From NCBI RefSeq assembly GCF_004564375.1, contig NZ_CP038267.1, positions 310,001 to 374,000 of the forward strand: a stretch of 64,000 bases of DNA. The letters run 5' to 3'. Both the position numbers and the translations under genes were made by a program. The number at the start of each line of letters is the position of its first letter. Within the stretch, counting starts at the first letter, position 1. Below, in pieces: positions 32,553 to 40,953 of the stretch. This stretch comes from Nocardioides euryhalodurans (GTDB lineage Bacteria > Actinomycetota > Actinomycetes > Propionibacteriales > Nocardioidaceae). Under the pieces are notes generated by a model that ran no database searches, was not told where the DNA came from, and was given only the letters and a program-made list of their open reading frames with translations.

Positions 32553-35162
32553 ATGCCTGTTAGTTCTGCGCGCCTGAAGCAAGCGCGCTCATCCATCCGC
32601 AGGGCCGCGCGCATGTGCGCCGTCCTGCTGCTCGTGACCGTGGGGCTGTCACTGGTGACCACGTCTCCGTCGGCTGCCACGCAGGCCACCTGCAACAGCC
32701 TCGGCTACACGAAGGGCGCCGCCGAGGACAAGCCGAGCGGCAACCAGACCTACCCGTTCGGCACGCTCTCCTGGAGCAACCGGTCGGTCGACTACTCGAT
32801 CAAGGCCGGCTACACCGTCGAGCTGTGCGTCAAGGCCTCGACCATCATCGACGAGAGCGGTCCGATCGCGGGGCCGAAGACCGGGACCTTCTCGATCGAC
32901 CACCACTCGATCAGCCACATCGGCTACAAGGTCACCCAGAGCAGCAAGCCCGTCGACCCCGAGGTGGTGTTCACGGACAGCTCCTGCGTGGCCGATGAGT
33001 ACGTCGCTCCGTCCTACTCGGCGCCGAGCTACGAGGGCCTGACCAAGACGGTCACGGGCAACGCCGTGCCGGGCGGGACGGTGACGGTCACCTACGTCGC
33101 CAAGCCCGGCTGGACGATCGTCGGCCCCGCGAGCTTCAGCCACACGTTCCCCTCGGAGCCGAGCTCCCACAAGGACTGCAAGCGACCCGACGCCCTGGTC
33201 GAGCGCGAGCCCGGCTCGTCGTCGAGCTGCGACCCGGCCGGTGTGACCAGCTGGGTCGACGTCTACACCACGCCGTACGTCTGGGACGCGGCGTCGAGCA
33301 AGTGGGTGCTCGGCGAGCGGACCGGACCCGTGCGGGCCGACGAGACCTTCACGCCGTACACCGACGCGGAGTACGCGAAGGAGTGCGCCCCCGACCAGCC
33401 CGAGCCGAAGGAGCGGCAGGTTCCCGGGTCCTCGAGCGACTGCGAGCCGGCCGGGGTCACCAGCTGGGTCGACGTCTACACCACGCCCTACGTCTGGGAC
33501 GCGGCGGCGCGCGAGTGGGTGCTCGGCGACGAGACCGGCCCCGTGCGGACCGGCGAAGCCTTCACGCCCTACACGGACGCGGAGTACTTCGAGGAGTGCG
33601 CCACCGACCAACCCGACCCCAAGCAGGTCGAGCAGGAGCGAAAGGGTTGCGACCTGTCGCACCTCGGTGACGGCTTCGGCGCCGGCTCCGCCACCCGCAC
33701 CGGTGAGCGCGAGTACGTCTGGGACACCGCCGCCCGGGAGTGGGTGCTCGAGCGCAACGCCGACGTCGAGTGGGGTGCGTGGAGCTTCACGCCCTACACG
33801 GACGCGGAGTACTTCAAGAAGTGTGCGCCGGAGCAGCCGGAGCCGAAGTCGGTCTCGCAGACCGACGAGGGCTGCGAGCTGTCGCAGTACGGCGAGGGCT
33901 TCGGGGCCGGGACCGTCGCTCGTGACGGTGTCCAGGAGTACGTCTGGGACGCGGCGACGCGGACCTGGGTGCTGGAGCCGGAGTCGGAGGTCAGCTGGGG
34001 TGCCTGGGCGTTCACGCCGTACACCGACGCCGAGTACTTCAAGAAGTGCGCGCCCGACGAGCCGCAGCCCGAGCCCGTCATGGAGATGAAGGAGGGCTGC
34101 GACCTGTCGCAGTACGGCGACGGTTTCGGCGCCGGCACGATCAACCGGCTGGGCTCGCAGGAGTACGTCTGGGACGCGGCGACGCGGACCTGGGTCCTGG
34201 AGCCGGAGTCGGAGATCAGCTGGGCCGCCTGGGACTTCACTCCCTACACCGACGCCGAGTACCTCGAGAAGTGTGCGCCGGAGCAGCCGGAGCCGAAGTC
34301 GGTCTCGCAGACCGACGAGGGCTGCGACCTGTCGCAGTACGGCGAGGGCTTCGGGGCCGGGACCGTCGCTCGTGACGGTGTCCAGGAGTACGTCTGGGAC
34401 GCGGCGACGCGGACCTGGGTGCTGGAGCCGGAGTCGGAGATCGCCTGGGGTGCCTGGGCGTTCACGGCCTACACCGACGCCGAGTACTTCAAGGCGTGCG
34501 CGCCGGAGCAGCCGCCCGTCGAGCCGGTCTCGCAGACCGACGAGGGCTGCGACCTGTCGCAGTACGGCGAGGACTTCGGGGCCGGCACGGTGAGCCGCGA
34601 CGGTGAGCAGGAGTACGTCTGGGACGCGGCGACGCGGACCTGGGTCCTGGAGCCGGAGTGGGAGATCGCCTGGGGTGCCTGGGCGTTCACGCCCTACACC
34701 GACGACGAGTACCTCGACCTCTGTGCACCTGCCCAGCCCGAGCCGATCGTCCGCGAGGTGGCGGGGGCCCAGGCCTCCTGCAAGCTACGCGGCCAGACGA
34801 CCTGGGTCGACTCCTACCGCACCGAGTACGTCTGGGACGCCGCTCTGCGCGAGTGGGTCCTCGGCGAGGAGACCGGACCGGTGCGGACGAACGAGACGTT
34901 CACGGCCTGGTCGACCGGTCAGTTCGCGGACGAGTGCGCCGAGCCCGCCGGTGACCAGGAGACCGACGAGGACGACAAGACGCCTCCGGTCGCTGCGGGA
35001 GCGCAGGCATCCGGTGCGGTCCCGACGGTCGTCGACGCCGGTGCCACGGTGTGGCAGCAGGTCGAGGCCGTACGCCGCGCCTGGTGGCTGCTCCTCGTGG
35101 GTGGCGGTCTCGGACTGATCGGCTTCGCCGGCACCCGCCGGCGGACCTCAGCTCGCCGGTAA
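32553..35162 (+). CDS. Large secreted repeat protein with C-terminal membrane anchor
   Basis: 869 residues. A long signal peptide (SSIRRAARMCAVLLLVTVGL, cleaved after PSAATQA), an N-terminal domain (~50-215) homologous to the 28284 protein, then eight Cys-bounded units. Units 1, 2 and 8 are type A (WVDVYTT.YVWDAA..WVLG.ETGPVR), units 3-7 are type B (CDLSQYG..FGAGT, EYVWDAATRTWVLEPE, GAW.FTPYTDAEYF..C). Each has paired Cys that could form a disulfide. The end has VPTVVDAG (~822), WWLLLVGGGLGLIGFAG (~842-858) and a basic tail RRRTSARR, the plan of a sorting signal. The function is probably adhesive or structural. Start MPVSSARLKQ at 32553 by the leader shared with the paralogue. Confidence 0.85.
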   Translation: MPVSSARLKQARSSIRRAARMCAVLLLVTVGLSLVTTSPSAATQATCNSLGYTKGAAEDKPSGNQTYPFGTLSWSNRSVDYSIKAGYTVELCVKASTIIDESGPIAGPKTGTFSIDHHSISHIGYKVTQSSKPVDPEVVFTDSSCVADEYVAPSYSAPSYEGLTKTVTGNAVPGGTVTVTYVAKPGWTIVGPASFSHTFPSEPSSHKDCKRPDALVEREPGSSSSCDPAGVTSWVDVYTTPYVWDAASSKWVLGERTGPVRADETFTPYTDAEYAKECAPDQPEPKERQVPGSSSDCEPAGVTSWVDVYTTPYVWDAAAREWVLGDETGPVRTGEAFTPYTDAEYFEECATDQPDPKQVEQERKGCDLSHLGDGFGAGSATRTGEREYVWDTAAREWVLERNADVEWGAWSFTPYTDAEYFKKCAPEQPEPKSVSQTDEGCELSQYGEGFGAGTVARDGVQEYVWDAATRTWVLEPESEVSWGAWAFTPYTDAEYFKKCAPDEPQPEPVMEMKEGCDLSQYGDGFGAGTINRLGSQEYVWDAATRTWVLEPESEISWAAWDFTPYTDAEYLEKCAPEQPEPKSVSQTDEGCDLSQYGEGFGAGTVARDGVQEYVWDAATRTWVLEPESEIAWGAWAFTAYTDAEYFKACAPEQPPVEPVSQTDEGCDLSQYGEDFGAGTVSRDGEQEYVWDAATRTWVLEPEWEIAWGAWAFTPYTDDEYLDLCAPAQPEPIVREVAGAQASCKLRGQTTWVDSYRTEYVWDAALREWVLGEETGPVRTNETFTAWSTGQFADECAEPAGDQETDEDDKTPPVAAGAQASGAVPTVVDAGATVWQQVEAVRRAWWLLLVGGGLGLIGFAGTRRRTSARR
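33200..34950. repeat. Tandem coding repeats, eight units of 213-225 bp
   Basis: The YVWD Trp codons sit at 33282, 33495, 33720, 33945, 34170, 34395, 34620 and 34833: spacing 213, then exactly 225 five times, then 213. The blocks 33818-33989 and 34268-34439 are the same over 172 bp apart from one mismatch, indicating recent duplication or gene conversion. Confidence 0.9.
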
Positions 35163-35210
35163 GCGCACCGGCGACGGTGCGAACCGGCGGCCCACGGCCG
35201 GCTCGCACCA

Positions 35211-35247
35211 GAGGGGCGTCCACCTGCCCCGCGGGTGGACGCCCCTC
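35211..35247 (+). terminator. Terminator hairpin of the large repeat-protein gene
   Basis: GAGGGGCGTCCACC (35211-35224) pairs perfectly with GGTGGACGCCCCTC (35234-35247) across a 9-nt loop. A weaker stem GGTGCG/CGCACC lies just before it at 35176-35209. Confidence 0.8.
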
Positions 35248-35359
35248 ATCTCGTGCCCACTGAGGGACACGGCGTCGGGCGGGTCGGCAGCCCACATGAC
35301 CGACTCGCCCGGCGGTGCCGTGGCCGCTGCCCTGGCGGCCACGGCACCGACGTCGTGGG

Positions 35360-35872
35360 CTAGGTACGGTCCCCGAAGTTGAGCGCGGCGAACACCTTGC
35401 CCTCGCCGTTGACGCGGACGCCGATGCCGGCCCAGCGGGCTCGCGGCTTGAGGATGACCGCCCGGTGCGGGGGCGAGTCCAGCCAGGCGCGCACGGCGGC
35501 GGCCGGGGTGAGGCTGGTGCCGCTCACGAGCGTCTCGCCGACCCAGTTGAGGTTGCAGCCGTCGAGCATCCGGCCGAGGTCGCGGTGGACCAGGGTGTCG
35601 ATCTTGCGCAGGTGCCGCGACCAGCGCTCGGAGTAGCCGTCGACGCAGGACTGGAACACCCGGACCTTGGCCAGCCCGTGACGGGCGCGGGCCTTGTTGA
35701 TCCGGATCAGGATGCGGTCCTCGAACTCGTCGACGTTGACGTCCGGGTCGAGGGCGCGGTCCAGTCGCGGTGCCCAGGTCGCTGCCTGGGCGGGCGCGGT
35801 GAGGGCGAGCGTGCCGGCCGTGAGCAGCACGGGCAGCAGGGTCGCCAGCAGAAGGCGTGCGTGAGGACGCAT
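35360..35872 (-). CDS. Secreted CAP-domain protein
   Basis: 170 residues. Signal peptide (LLLATLLPVLLTAGTLALTAPAQA). The CAP (SCP/PR-1) fold is indicated by RILIRINKARARHGLAKV, SERWSRHLRKIDTLVHRD, NWVGETL and AAVRAWLDSPPHRAVIL with the second conserved His. Secreted bacterial CAP proteins are surface-associated with unclear substrates. It is convergent with the repeat-protein gene and divergent from the sortase pair. The 253 bp upstream (35873-36125) show no other gene. Confidence 0.85.
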   Translation of the reverse strand: MRPHARLLLATLLPVLLTAGTLALTAPAQAATWAPRLDRALDPDVNVDEFEDRILIRINKARARHGLAKVRVFQSCVDGYSERWSRHLRKIDTLVHRDLGRMLDGCNLNWVGETLVSGTSLTPAAAVRAWLDSPPHRAVILKPRARWAGIGVRVNGEGKVFAALNFGDRT

Positions 35873-36125
35873 GATGGGGGGCTCCGTCTTGTGTTGTACC
35901 GGCCACCGGGTGACCGAGGGGGGCTGTGCGCTGAGTGGTCGGGGGAAACCACGGTGCCGCCGGGGGGAGGCGGCCGACATCCCCCGGAGGGGATGACCTC
36001 GCCATCGTCGCGACTGCGGGGCCTCGGAGGCAATAGCACCATCGGGTCATGCCGGTTGTCCGGCCGGTTGACGCCCCTGGATCGTCCGGGTGGGGGAGGA
36101 TGGGTCCGTGGAGTCGGGGGAATGG

Positions 36126-36788
36126 ATGCGTCGAGCCGTCGTACGGTCGTGGTCGACGGTCGTGGGAGTTGCGCTCGTGCTGGCGGTGAGCGCCTGCCAG
36201 GAAGAGCCGGCGCCGTCGCCGCTCCGGACCGAGCTGACCCCGGCTCCACCCGAGGTGCAGGAGGTCGTTCCCGGCGTGGGAGTGCAGCAGCGCCTCGAGC
36301 GTGCGCGGCCCTCTCCGGTGCTGCCTGCCGAGGCGGGAGCGCCGCTGCGGGTCGGCGTGCCGTCCCTGGGCGTCGACGTCCCGGTCGTGCCGATCACCGC
36401 CCCCGGAGGGGTGCTCACGCCGCCGGCCGATCCGCAGGTCCTGGGCTGGTGGTCCGACGGCGCGGCACCCGGCGCCGCGACGGGCTCGGCGCTGGTCACC
36501 GGTCACACGGTCAGCACGGGTGGTGGCGCGCTCGACGACCTCGAGCAGCTGCAGGCCGGTGACCGGGTGTGGGTCGACTCCCCGGGTGGCCGCATCCCCT
36601 ACGCCGTCCGCACGACGGAGGTGCTGGGCAAGGGTGAGCTCGCCGAGCGCGCCGAGGAGCTCTTCGACCAGGGCGTGCCGGGTCGGCTGGTGCTGATCAC
36701 GTGCGAGGACTGGAACGGCTCGGTCTACCTCAGCAACGTGGTGACGACCGCGTCGCCGGTTGTCCGACCGGGCAGGATGGCGTCGTGA
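36126..36788 (+). CDS. Class F sortase (probable lipoprotein-like N terminus)
   Basis: 220 residues. The N-terminal hydrophobic segment ends in VLAVSACQEE, which fits a lipobox, unlike the usual single membrane helix. The sortase domain (~80-215) starts at VGVPSLGVDVPVVPI and has catalytic His127 in VTGHTVSTGG and Cys193 in LITCEDWNG. It transpeptidates surface proteins onto peptidoglycan. ATG 36126 is chosen over earlier GTG codons for a GGGGGA ribosome site. The GTGA overlap with the second sortase indicates coupling. Confidence 0.85.
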   Translation: MRRAVVRSWSTVVGVALVLAVSACQEEPAPSPLRTELTPAPPEVQEVVPGVGVQQRLERARPSPVLPAEAGAPLRVGVPSLGVDVPVVPITAPGGVLTPPADPQVLGWWSDGAAPGAATGSALVTGHTVSTGGGALDDLEQLQAGDRVWVDSPGGRIPYAVRTTEVLGKGELAERAEELFDQGVPGRLVLITCEDWNGSVYLSNVVTTASPVVRPGRMAS

Positions 36789-37456
36789 CCGACGTCGACA
36801 CCGCGACCGGCCGCGGTCGTCCACGCTGGTGGGCCGTCGTGGCGGGCGTCGTGCTGCTGGCGGCCGGGCTCGTCTGGTGGCTGGCCCCAGGCTCCGGCAC
36901 CGTGGAGGACGCCGTGGACCCGACCGCCCCGGCCGAGGAGTCGACGTCGGTGGTGCCGGGCGAGGAGCTGTCCGAGGACGACCTGCCGCAGGCAGCCCCG
37001 GCTCCGGCACGTGCCGGTTCACCGACCGAGGTGAGGATCCCAGCCCTCGACGTGGCCTCGCCGGTCGTGCCGATCGGGGCGCCGGGGGGTGTGCTCACGC
37101 CACCGGCGGACCCGCAGACCCTGGGCTGGTGGGCCGACGGCTCCCGGCCGGGCGACCCGCAGGGGTCCGCGCTGGTCACCGGCCACACCGTCAGCACCGG
37201 GGGCGGCGCGCTCGACGACCTCGAGCAGCTGACCGCGGGCGACGACGTCGTCGTACGCGCCGGGAACCGCTCGTTGACCTATGCCGTCCGCAGCACCGAG
37301 GTGCTGGGGAAGGGCGACCTGGCCAGACGGGCCGAGGAGCTGTTCGACCAGGGCGTGCCGGGTCGGCTGGTGCTGATCACGTGCGAGGACTGGAACGGCT
37401 CGGAGTACCTCAGCAACGTCGTGGTCACCGCGATGCCCACCGGCGTCCGGCGCTGA
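36785..37456 (+). CDS. Class F sortase
   Basis: 223 residues. One N-terminal membrane segment (WWAVVAGVVLLAAGLVWWLAP), then a linker and the sortase domain, with His134 in VTGHTVSTGG and Cys200 in LITCEDWNG. It shares 61 identical bases with the first sortase across the catalytic Cys region. The GTG start overlaps the first sortase stop by 4 bp. Candidate substrates are the surface proteins at 28284 and 32553. Confidence 0.88.
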   Translation: MTDVDTATGRGRPRWWAVVAGVVLLAAGLVWWLAPGSGTVEDAVDPTAPAEESTSVVPGEELSEDDLPQAAPAPARAGSPTEVRIPALDVASPVVPIGAPGGVLTPPADPQTLGWWADGSRPGDPQGSALVTGHTVSTGGGALDDLEQLTAGDDVVVRAGNRSLTYAVRSTEVLGKGDLARRAEELFDQGVPGRLVLITCEDWNGSEYLSNVVVTAMPTGVRR

Positions 37457-37483
37457 CCGCCCCGGCGCCGGGACGACGGCGCG

Positions 37484-38023
37484 TCAGTGCTGGTAGGTGC
37501 CGTGGACGATGGCCCGGCCGAGGGTCTTGAAGGCCAGGTTGAAGCTCATCACCGCGTTGGAGGCGTCGGCGTCGATGCCCAGGGTCTCCTCGCCGACGGC
37601 GTGCACCACGAAGAAGTAGCGGTGCGGCTGGTCGTTCGGCGGGGGAGCGGCCCCCATGAAGCCCGCCTGGCCACCGTCGTTGCGGAGCATGAAGGCGCCG
37701 CCGGGAAGGTCCGCGCCCGGAGCGCCGGCCCCTGCTGGGAGGGACGTGGTGTCGGCCGGGAGGTCGACGAGCGCCCAGTGCCAGAAGCCGCTCGGCGTGG
37801 GGGCGTCGGGGTCGAAGCACGTGACCACGAAGGACTTCGTGCCCTCGGGGGCGCCGGACCAGGAGAGCTGTGGCGAGCTGTTGCCCTCGGCCGCGACCTG
37901 GTCGCCCTTGAGCGGCTGGCCGTCGGTCACGTCGTCGCTGGTGACGGAGAACGAGGGTCGTGGCGGGAGCAGGTCGTACGGGTTGGGGCTGACGGGGCGT
38001 TCGATCGTCGTGTCCACACTCAT
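37484..38023 (-). CDS. YbhB/YbcL family PEBP-like protein
   Basis: 179 residues. Phosphatidylethanolamine-binding protein fold with the signatures [16 protein letters not shown] (D-P-D-x-P) and [20 protein letters not shown]. Role unknown in bacteria. Start [17 protein letters not shown]; the minus-strand TAGGGT (38031-38036) ends 7 nt before the ATG, which fits a leaderless transcript. Confidence 0.9.
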   Translation of the reverse strand: MSVDTTIERPVSPNPYDLLPPRPSFSVTSDDVTDGQPLKGDQVAAEGNSSPQLSWSGAPEGTKSFVVTCFDPDAPTPSGFWHWALVDLPADTTSLPAGAGAPGADLPGGAFMLRNDGGQAGFMGAAPPPNDQPHRYFFVVHAVGEETLGIDADASNAVMSFNLAFKTLGRAIVHGTYQH

Positions 38024-38058
38024 GACCCCGACCCTACCCACGCCTCCGGTCGGGGAGA

Positions 38059-39297
38059 ATGGCTCGGGTGAGCGACCCGACCGTGCCTGCGCCGTACCCC
38101 GTGGGGCTCCGGCTGGCGGGTCGACGCGTGGTGGTGGTCGGCGGTGGCCACGTCGCCCAGCGCCGCGTCCCGCCCCTGCTTGCGGCGGGAGCGGACGTGG
38201 TGGTCGTGTCGCCGGAGGTGACGCCGGCCCTGGAGGGGATGTCCAGCGAGCTGACGCTCGTGCTGCGCCGCTTCGAGGAGGACGACCTGGACGACACCTG
38301 GTACGCCATCGCGGCCACGGACGACAGCGAGGTCAACGCCCTGGTGCTGCGTGCCGCCGACGAGCGACGCATCTTCTGCGTGCGGGCCGACGACGCCCGC
38401 ACGGCCTCGGCGTGGACGCCGGCCTCGGGCCGCCACGGGAGCGTCACCGTCGCGGTGCTCGGCAACCGGGAGCCCCGCCAGTCGGCGGCGCTGCGCGACG
38501 ACATCCTCGAGGCGCTGCGCGACGGCCGGCTCAGCACCACCGGAGCCCTCGACCGCAGCCCGGGCGTCGTGCTCGTGGGCGGTGGGCCGGGTGATCCCGA
38601 CCTCGTGACGGTGGCCGCCCGCCACGCGCTCGCGTCGGCCGACGTGGTCGTGACCGACCGGCTCGCCCCCCGGGCGCTGCTCGACGAGCTCGGCCCCGAC
38701 GTGGAGCTCGTCGACGTGACCAAGCTTCCCCGCGGCCGTGCGGCCCAGCAGGACGAGATCAACCGGGTCCTCGTCGACCGTGCCCGTGCCGGCAAGCGGG
38801 TCGTGCGGTTCAAGGGCGGCGACGGCTTCGTGTTCGGCCGCGGCTTCGAGGAGGTGCTGGCCTGCCGCGAGGCCGGCGTCCCGGTCACCGTGGTGCCCGG
38901 GCTCCCCAGCCCGGTGTCGGTGCCCGGCCGGGTCGGCATCCCGGTCACCCACCGCGGGGTCGCCCACGACTTCACCGTCGTCTCCGGCCACCTCGCCCCC
39001 GGCCACCCGGACTCGCTGGTCAGCTGGGAGTCGCTCGCCGGGCTCACCGGCACGCTGGTGCTGATGATGGCGGTCCAGAACGCCGCGGCCATCGCCGCTG
39101 AGCTGGTGCGCCACGGCCGCGATCCCCGGACGCCCGTCGCGGTGATCTGCGACGGCACGATGCCCGGCGAGCGGACGGTGCTGGCGACGCTCGGGTCGCT
39201 CGGTGACCGGATCGTCGAGGACGACGTACGCCCGCCGGCGATCATCGTCGTCGGTGACGTCGTCTCGCTGGCGCTCCCCGTCGAGGACACACCCTGA
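38059..39297 (+). CDS. cysG: Siroheme synthase CysG (dehydrogenase plus SUMT fusion)
   Basis: 412 residues. The N-terminal Rossmann domain (~1-155) carries [18 protein letters not shown] and oxidises precorrin-2; the C-terminal tetrapyrrole methylase domain (~165-412) has [11 protein letters not shown], the YDRLV-like VVTDRLAP and HR-type substrate loops. Together they turn uroporphyrinogen III into sirohydrochlorin/siroheme for sulfite or nitrite reductase. The ferrochelatase activity at the N-domain is not verified. ATG start with a GGGGAGA site. Its stop overlaps the next ATG by one base. Confidence 0.93.
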   Translation: MARVSDPTVPAPYPVGLRLAGRRVVVVGGGHVAQRRVPPLLAAGADVVVVSPEVTPALEGMSSELTLVLRRFEEDDLDDTWYAIAATDDSEVNALVLRAADERRIFCVRADDARTASAWTPASGRHGSVTVAVLGNREPRQSAALRDDILEALRDGRLSTTGALDRSPGVVLVGGGPGDPDLVTVAARHALASADVVVTDRLAPRALLDELGPDVELVDVTKLPRGRAAQQDEINRVLVDRARAGKRVVRFKGGDGFVFGRGFEEVLACREAGVPVTVVPGLPSPVSVPGRVGIPVTHRGVAHDFTVVSGHLAPGHPDSLVSWESLAGLTGTLVLMMAVQNAAAIAAELVRHGRDPRTPVAVICDGTMPGERTVLATLGSLGDRIVEDDVRPPAIIVVGDVVSLALPVEDTP

Positions 39298-40100
39298 TGG
39301 CCCGGCTCGTCGAGGTCGACGACCCCGCCGACGCCCGGCTCTCCGACTACCGCGACCTGCGAGACGTCCAGCTGCGCAAGCACCTCGAGTCCGACCAGGG
39401 GCTCTTCCTCGCCGAGGGTGAGAAGGTCGTGCGCCGCAGCGTCGAGGCCGGCTTCGAGCCCCGCTCCTTCCTGATGGCGCCCCGCTGGCTGGACGGGCTC
39501 GCCGACGTCCTCGACCGCAGCGATGCCCCCTGCTACGTCCTCTCCGAGGCCCTGGCCGAGGAGGTGACCGGCTTCCACGTCCACCGCGGGGCGCTGGCCT
39601 CGCTCCACCGGCGCCCGCTGCCCCCGGTCGAGGAGGTCCTCGCAGGCGCGCGGTCGGTGCTGGTGCTGGAGGACCTGGTGGACCACACCAACGTCGGTGC
39701 GGCCTTCCGGTCGGGCGCCGCCCTCGGCATGGACGCGGTGCTGCTCGCGCCCCGATGTGCGGACCCGCTCTACCGGCGCTCGGTGAAGGTGGCCATGGGC
39801 GCGGTGTTCGCGACGCCGTGGACCCGGCTCCCCGACTGGTACGGCGCCCTGCCGCAGCTCTCCGCCGCCGGGTTCACCACCGTGGCACTGACCCTGGCGG
39901 CCGACTCGGTGCCGATCGAGGAGGCGGTCCGCGGTGTCGACCGGCTGGCGCTGGTGCTCGGCTCCGAGGGCCACGGGCTGACCTCGAGGTGGGAGGAGAG
40001 CGCCGACCGTCGCGCCACCATCCCGATGCAGCCCGGGATCGACTCGCTCAACGTCGCGGCGGCCTCCGCGGTCGCCTGCTACGTCGCTGCCCGCCGTTGA
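39297..40100 (+). CDS. SpoU (TrmH) family RNA methyltransferase
   Basis: 267 residues. An N-terminal substrate-binding domain followed by the SPOUT knot with motif 1 NVGAAFRSGAALGMDAVLL, motif 2 LVLGSEGHGL and motif 3 DSLNVAAASAVACY. These methylate the 2'-O of RNA with S-adenosylmethionine; whether tRNA or 23S rRNA is the substrate cannot be told. It overlaps cysG by one base (TGATG), so it is translated by coupling. Confidence 0.9.
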   Translation: MARLVEVDDPADARLSDYRDLRDVQLRKHLESDQGLFLAEGEKVVRRSVEAGFEPRSFLMAPRWLDGLADVLDRSDAPCYVLSEALAEEVTGFHVHRGALASLHRRPLPPVEEVLAGARSVLVLEDLVDHTNVGAAFRSGAALGMDAVLLAPRCADPLYRRSVKVAMGAVFATPWTRLPDWYGALPQLSAAGFTTVALTLAADSVPIEEAVRGVDRLALVLGSEGHGLTSRWEESADRRATIPMQPGIDSLNVAAASAVACYVAARR

Positions 40101-40131
40101 CCGTGCCCCGGCGTGACCTAGCCTCCTGCGC

Positions 40132-40767
40132 ATGCCCGAGGCCCACGAGACCCAGCCCGCCGACTCCGCCTACCACCGCCGCCTCCCGATCGGGGAGGTC
40201 CTGGAGGCAGCGGCGCTGACCGAGGGGGACCGGGCCGCCTTCGACGCCGTGACGATGGCGCCGCTCGCCCCGATGATGGTCCCCGAGCAACCGCGCGCCG
40301 GCGTCGTCGACCGGGCCGGCTGTCCCCACTGCCGGCCCTCGGCCCACACGATCTGGCGCGACGACGTCTGGCAGGTGCGCGCCGGGTGGGAGCGGATGGG
40401 GCTGCCCTTCGTGGGTGGCGTGGCCCCTCGCGAGCACGTGCTGCTCGACGACGCGCCCCTGGAGGTCCTCGCCTCGCTGGGACCGCTGATGCAGCGGCTG
40501 AGCGTGGCCGTGAAGCAGATCCCGGGAGTGGCGCGCTGCCACTTCGCGCGCTGGGGCGACGGGTCGGAGCACTTCCACCTGTGGGCCCTCGCCCGGCCCG
40601 CAGGGATGATGCAGGGCCGCGGTGCCGTGCTGGCCCTGTGGGACGAGGTGCTGCCGGCCATGCCCGACGACATGGTCGAGAGGCACCTGCGAATCGTCGC
40701 CGAGGCGCTGGCGGCGGACGGCGGCGAGGCCTTCCCGTCGTACGCCGAGAGGGACCTGCCGGGCTGA
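40132..40767 (+). CDS. HIT-like superfamily protein
   Basis: 211 residues. A CPHC pair near residue 65 and a late GSEHFHLWALARP block with the His-x-His-x hydrophobic pattern of HIT proteins. The N-terminal extension is longer than in canonical HIT proteins, so the match is to the broad superfamily. TAGCCT at 40119-40124 ends 7 nt before the ATG. Function unknown, likely nucleotide-binding. Confidence 0.7.
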   Translation: MPEAHETQPADSAYHRRLPIGEVLEAAALTEGDRAAFDAVTMAPLAPMMVPEQPRAGVVDRAGCPHCRPSAHTIWRDDVWQVRAGWERMGLPFVGGVAPREHVLLDDAPLEVLASLGPLMQRLSVAVKQIPGVARCHFARWGDGSEHFHLWALARPAGMMQGRGAVLALWDEVLPAMPDDMVERHLRIVAEALAADGGEAFPSYAERDLPG

Positions 40768-40953
40768 CCGGACTCGCCCGCGGGGGACCGGGCCGCCGGT
40801 CACGAATCGGTCACGGTCGGGACTCTCATCCGGAAACCGTTGACTTGCGCAAGGTCCGTGACTAGGCATGCAGTGCACCGTTTCTCGTGGGGTGTCTCGG
40901 GCAACACTGTTTGGACTCTCCGCACCGCCATTTCCAGTGGGGAGTTCTCTGAC

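Noticed and set aside
33200..34950. Regular direct repeats that could suggest a CRISPR array
   Set aside because: The 213-225 bp period is in frame, conserves protein sequence and has no short spacers, so it is a coding tandem repeat.
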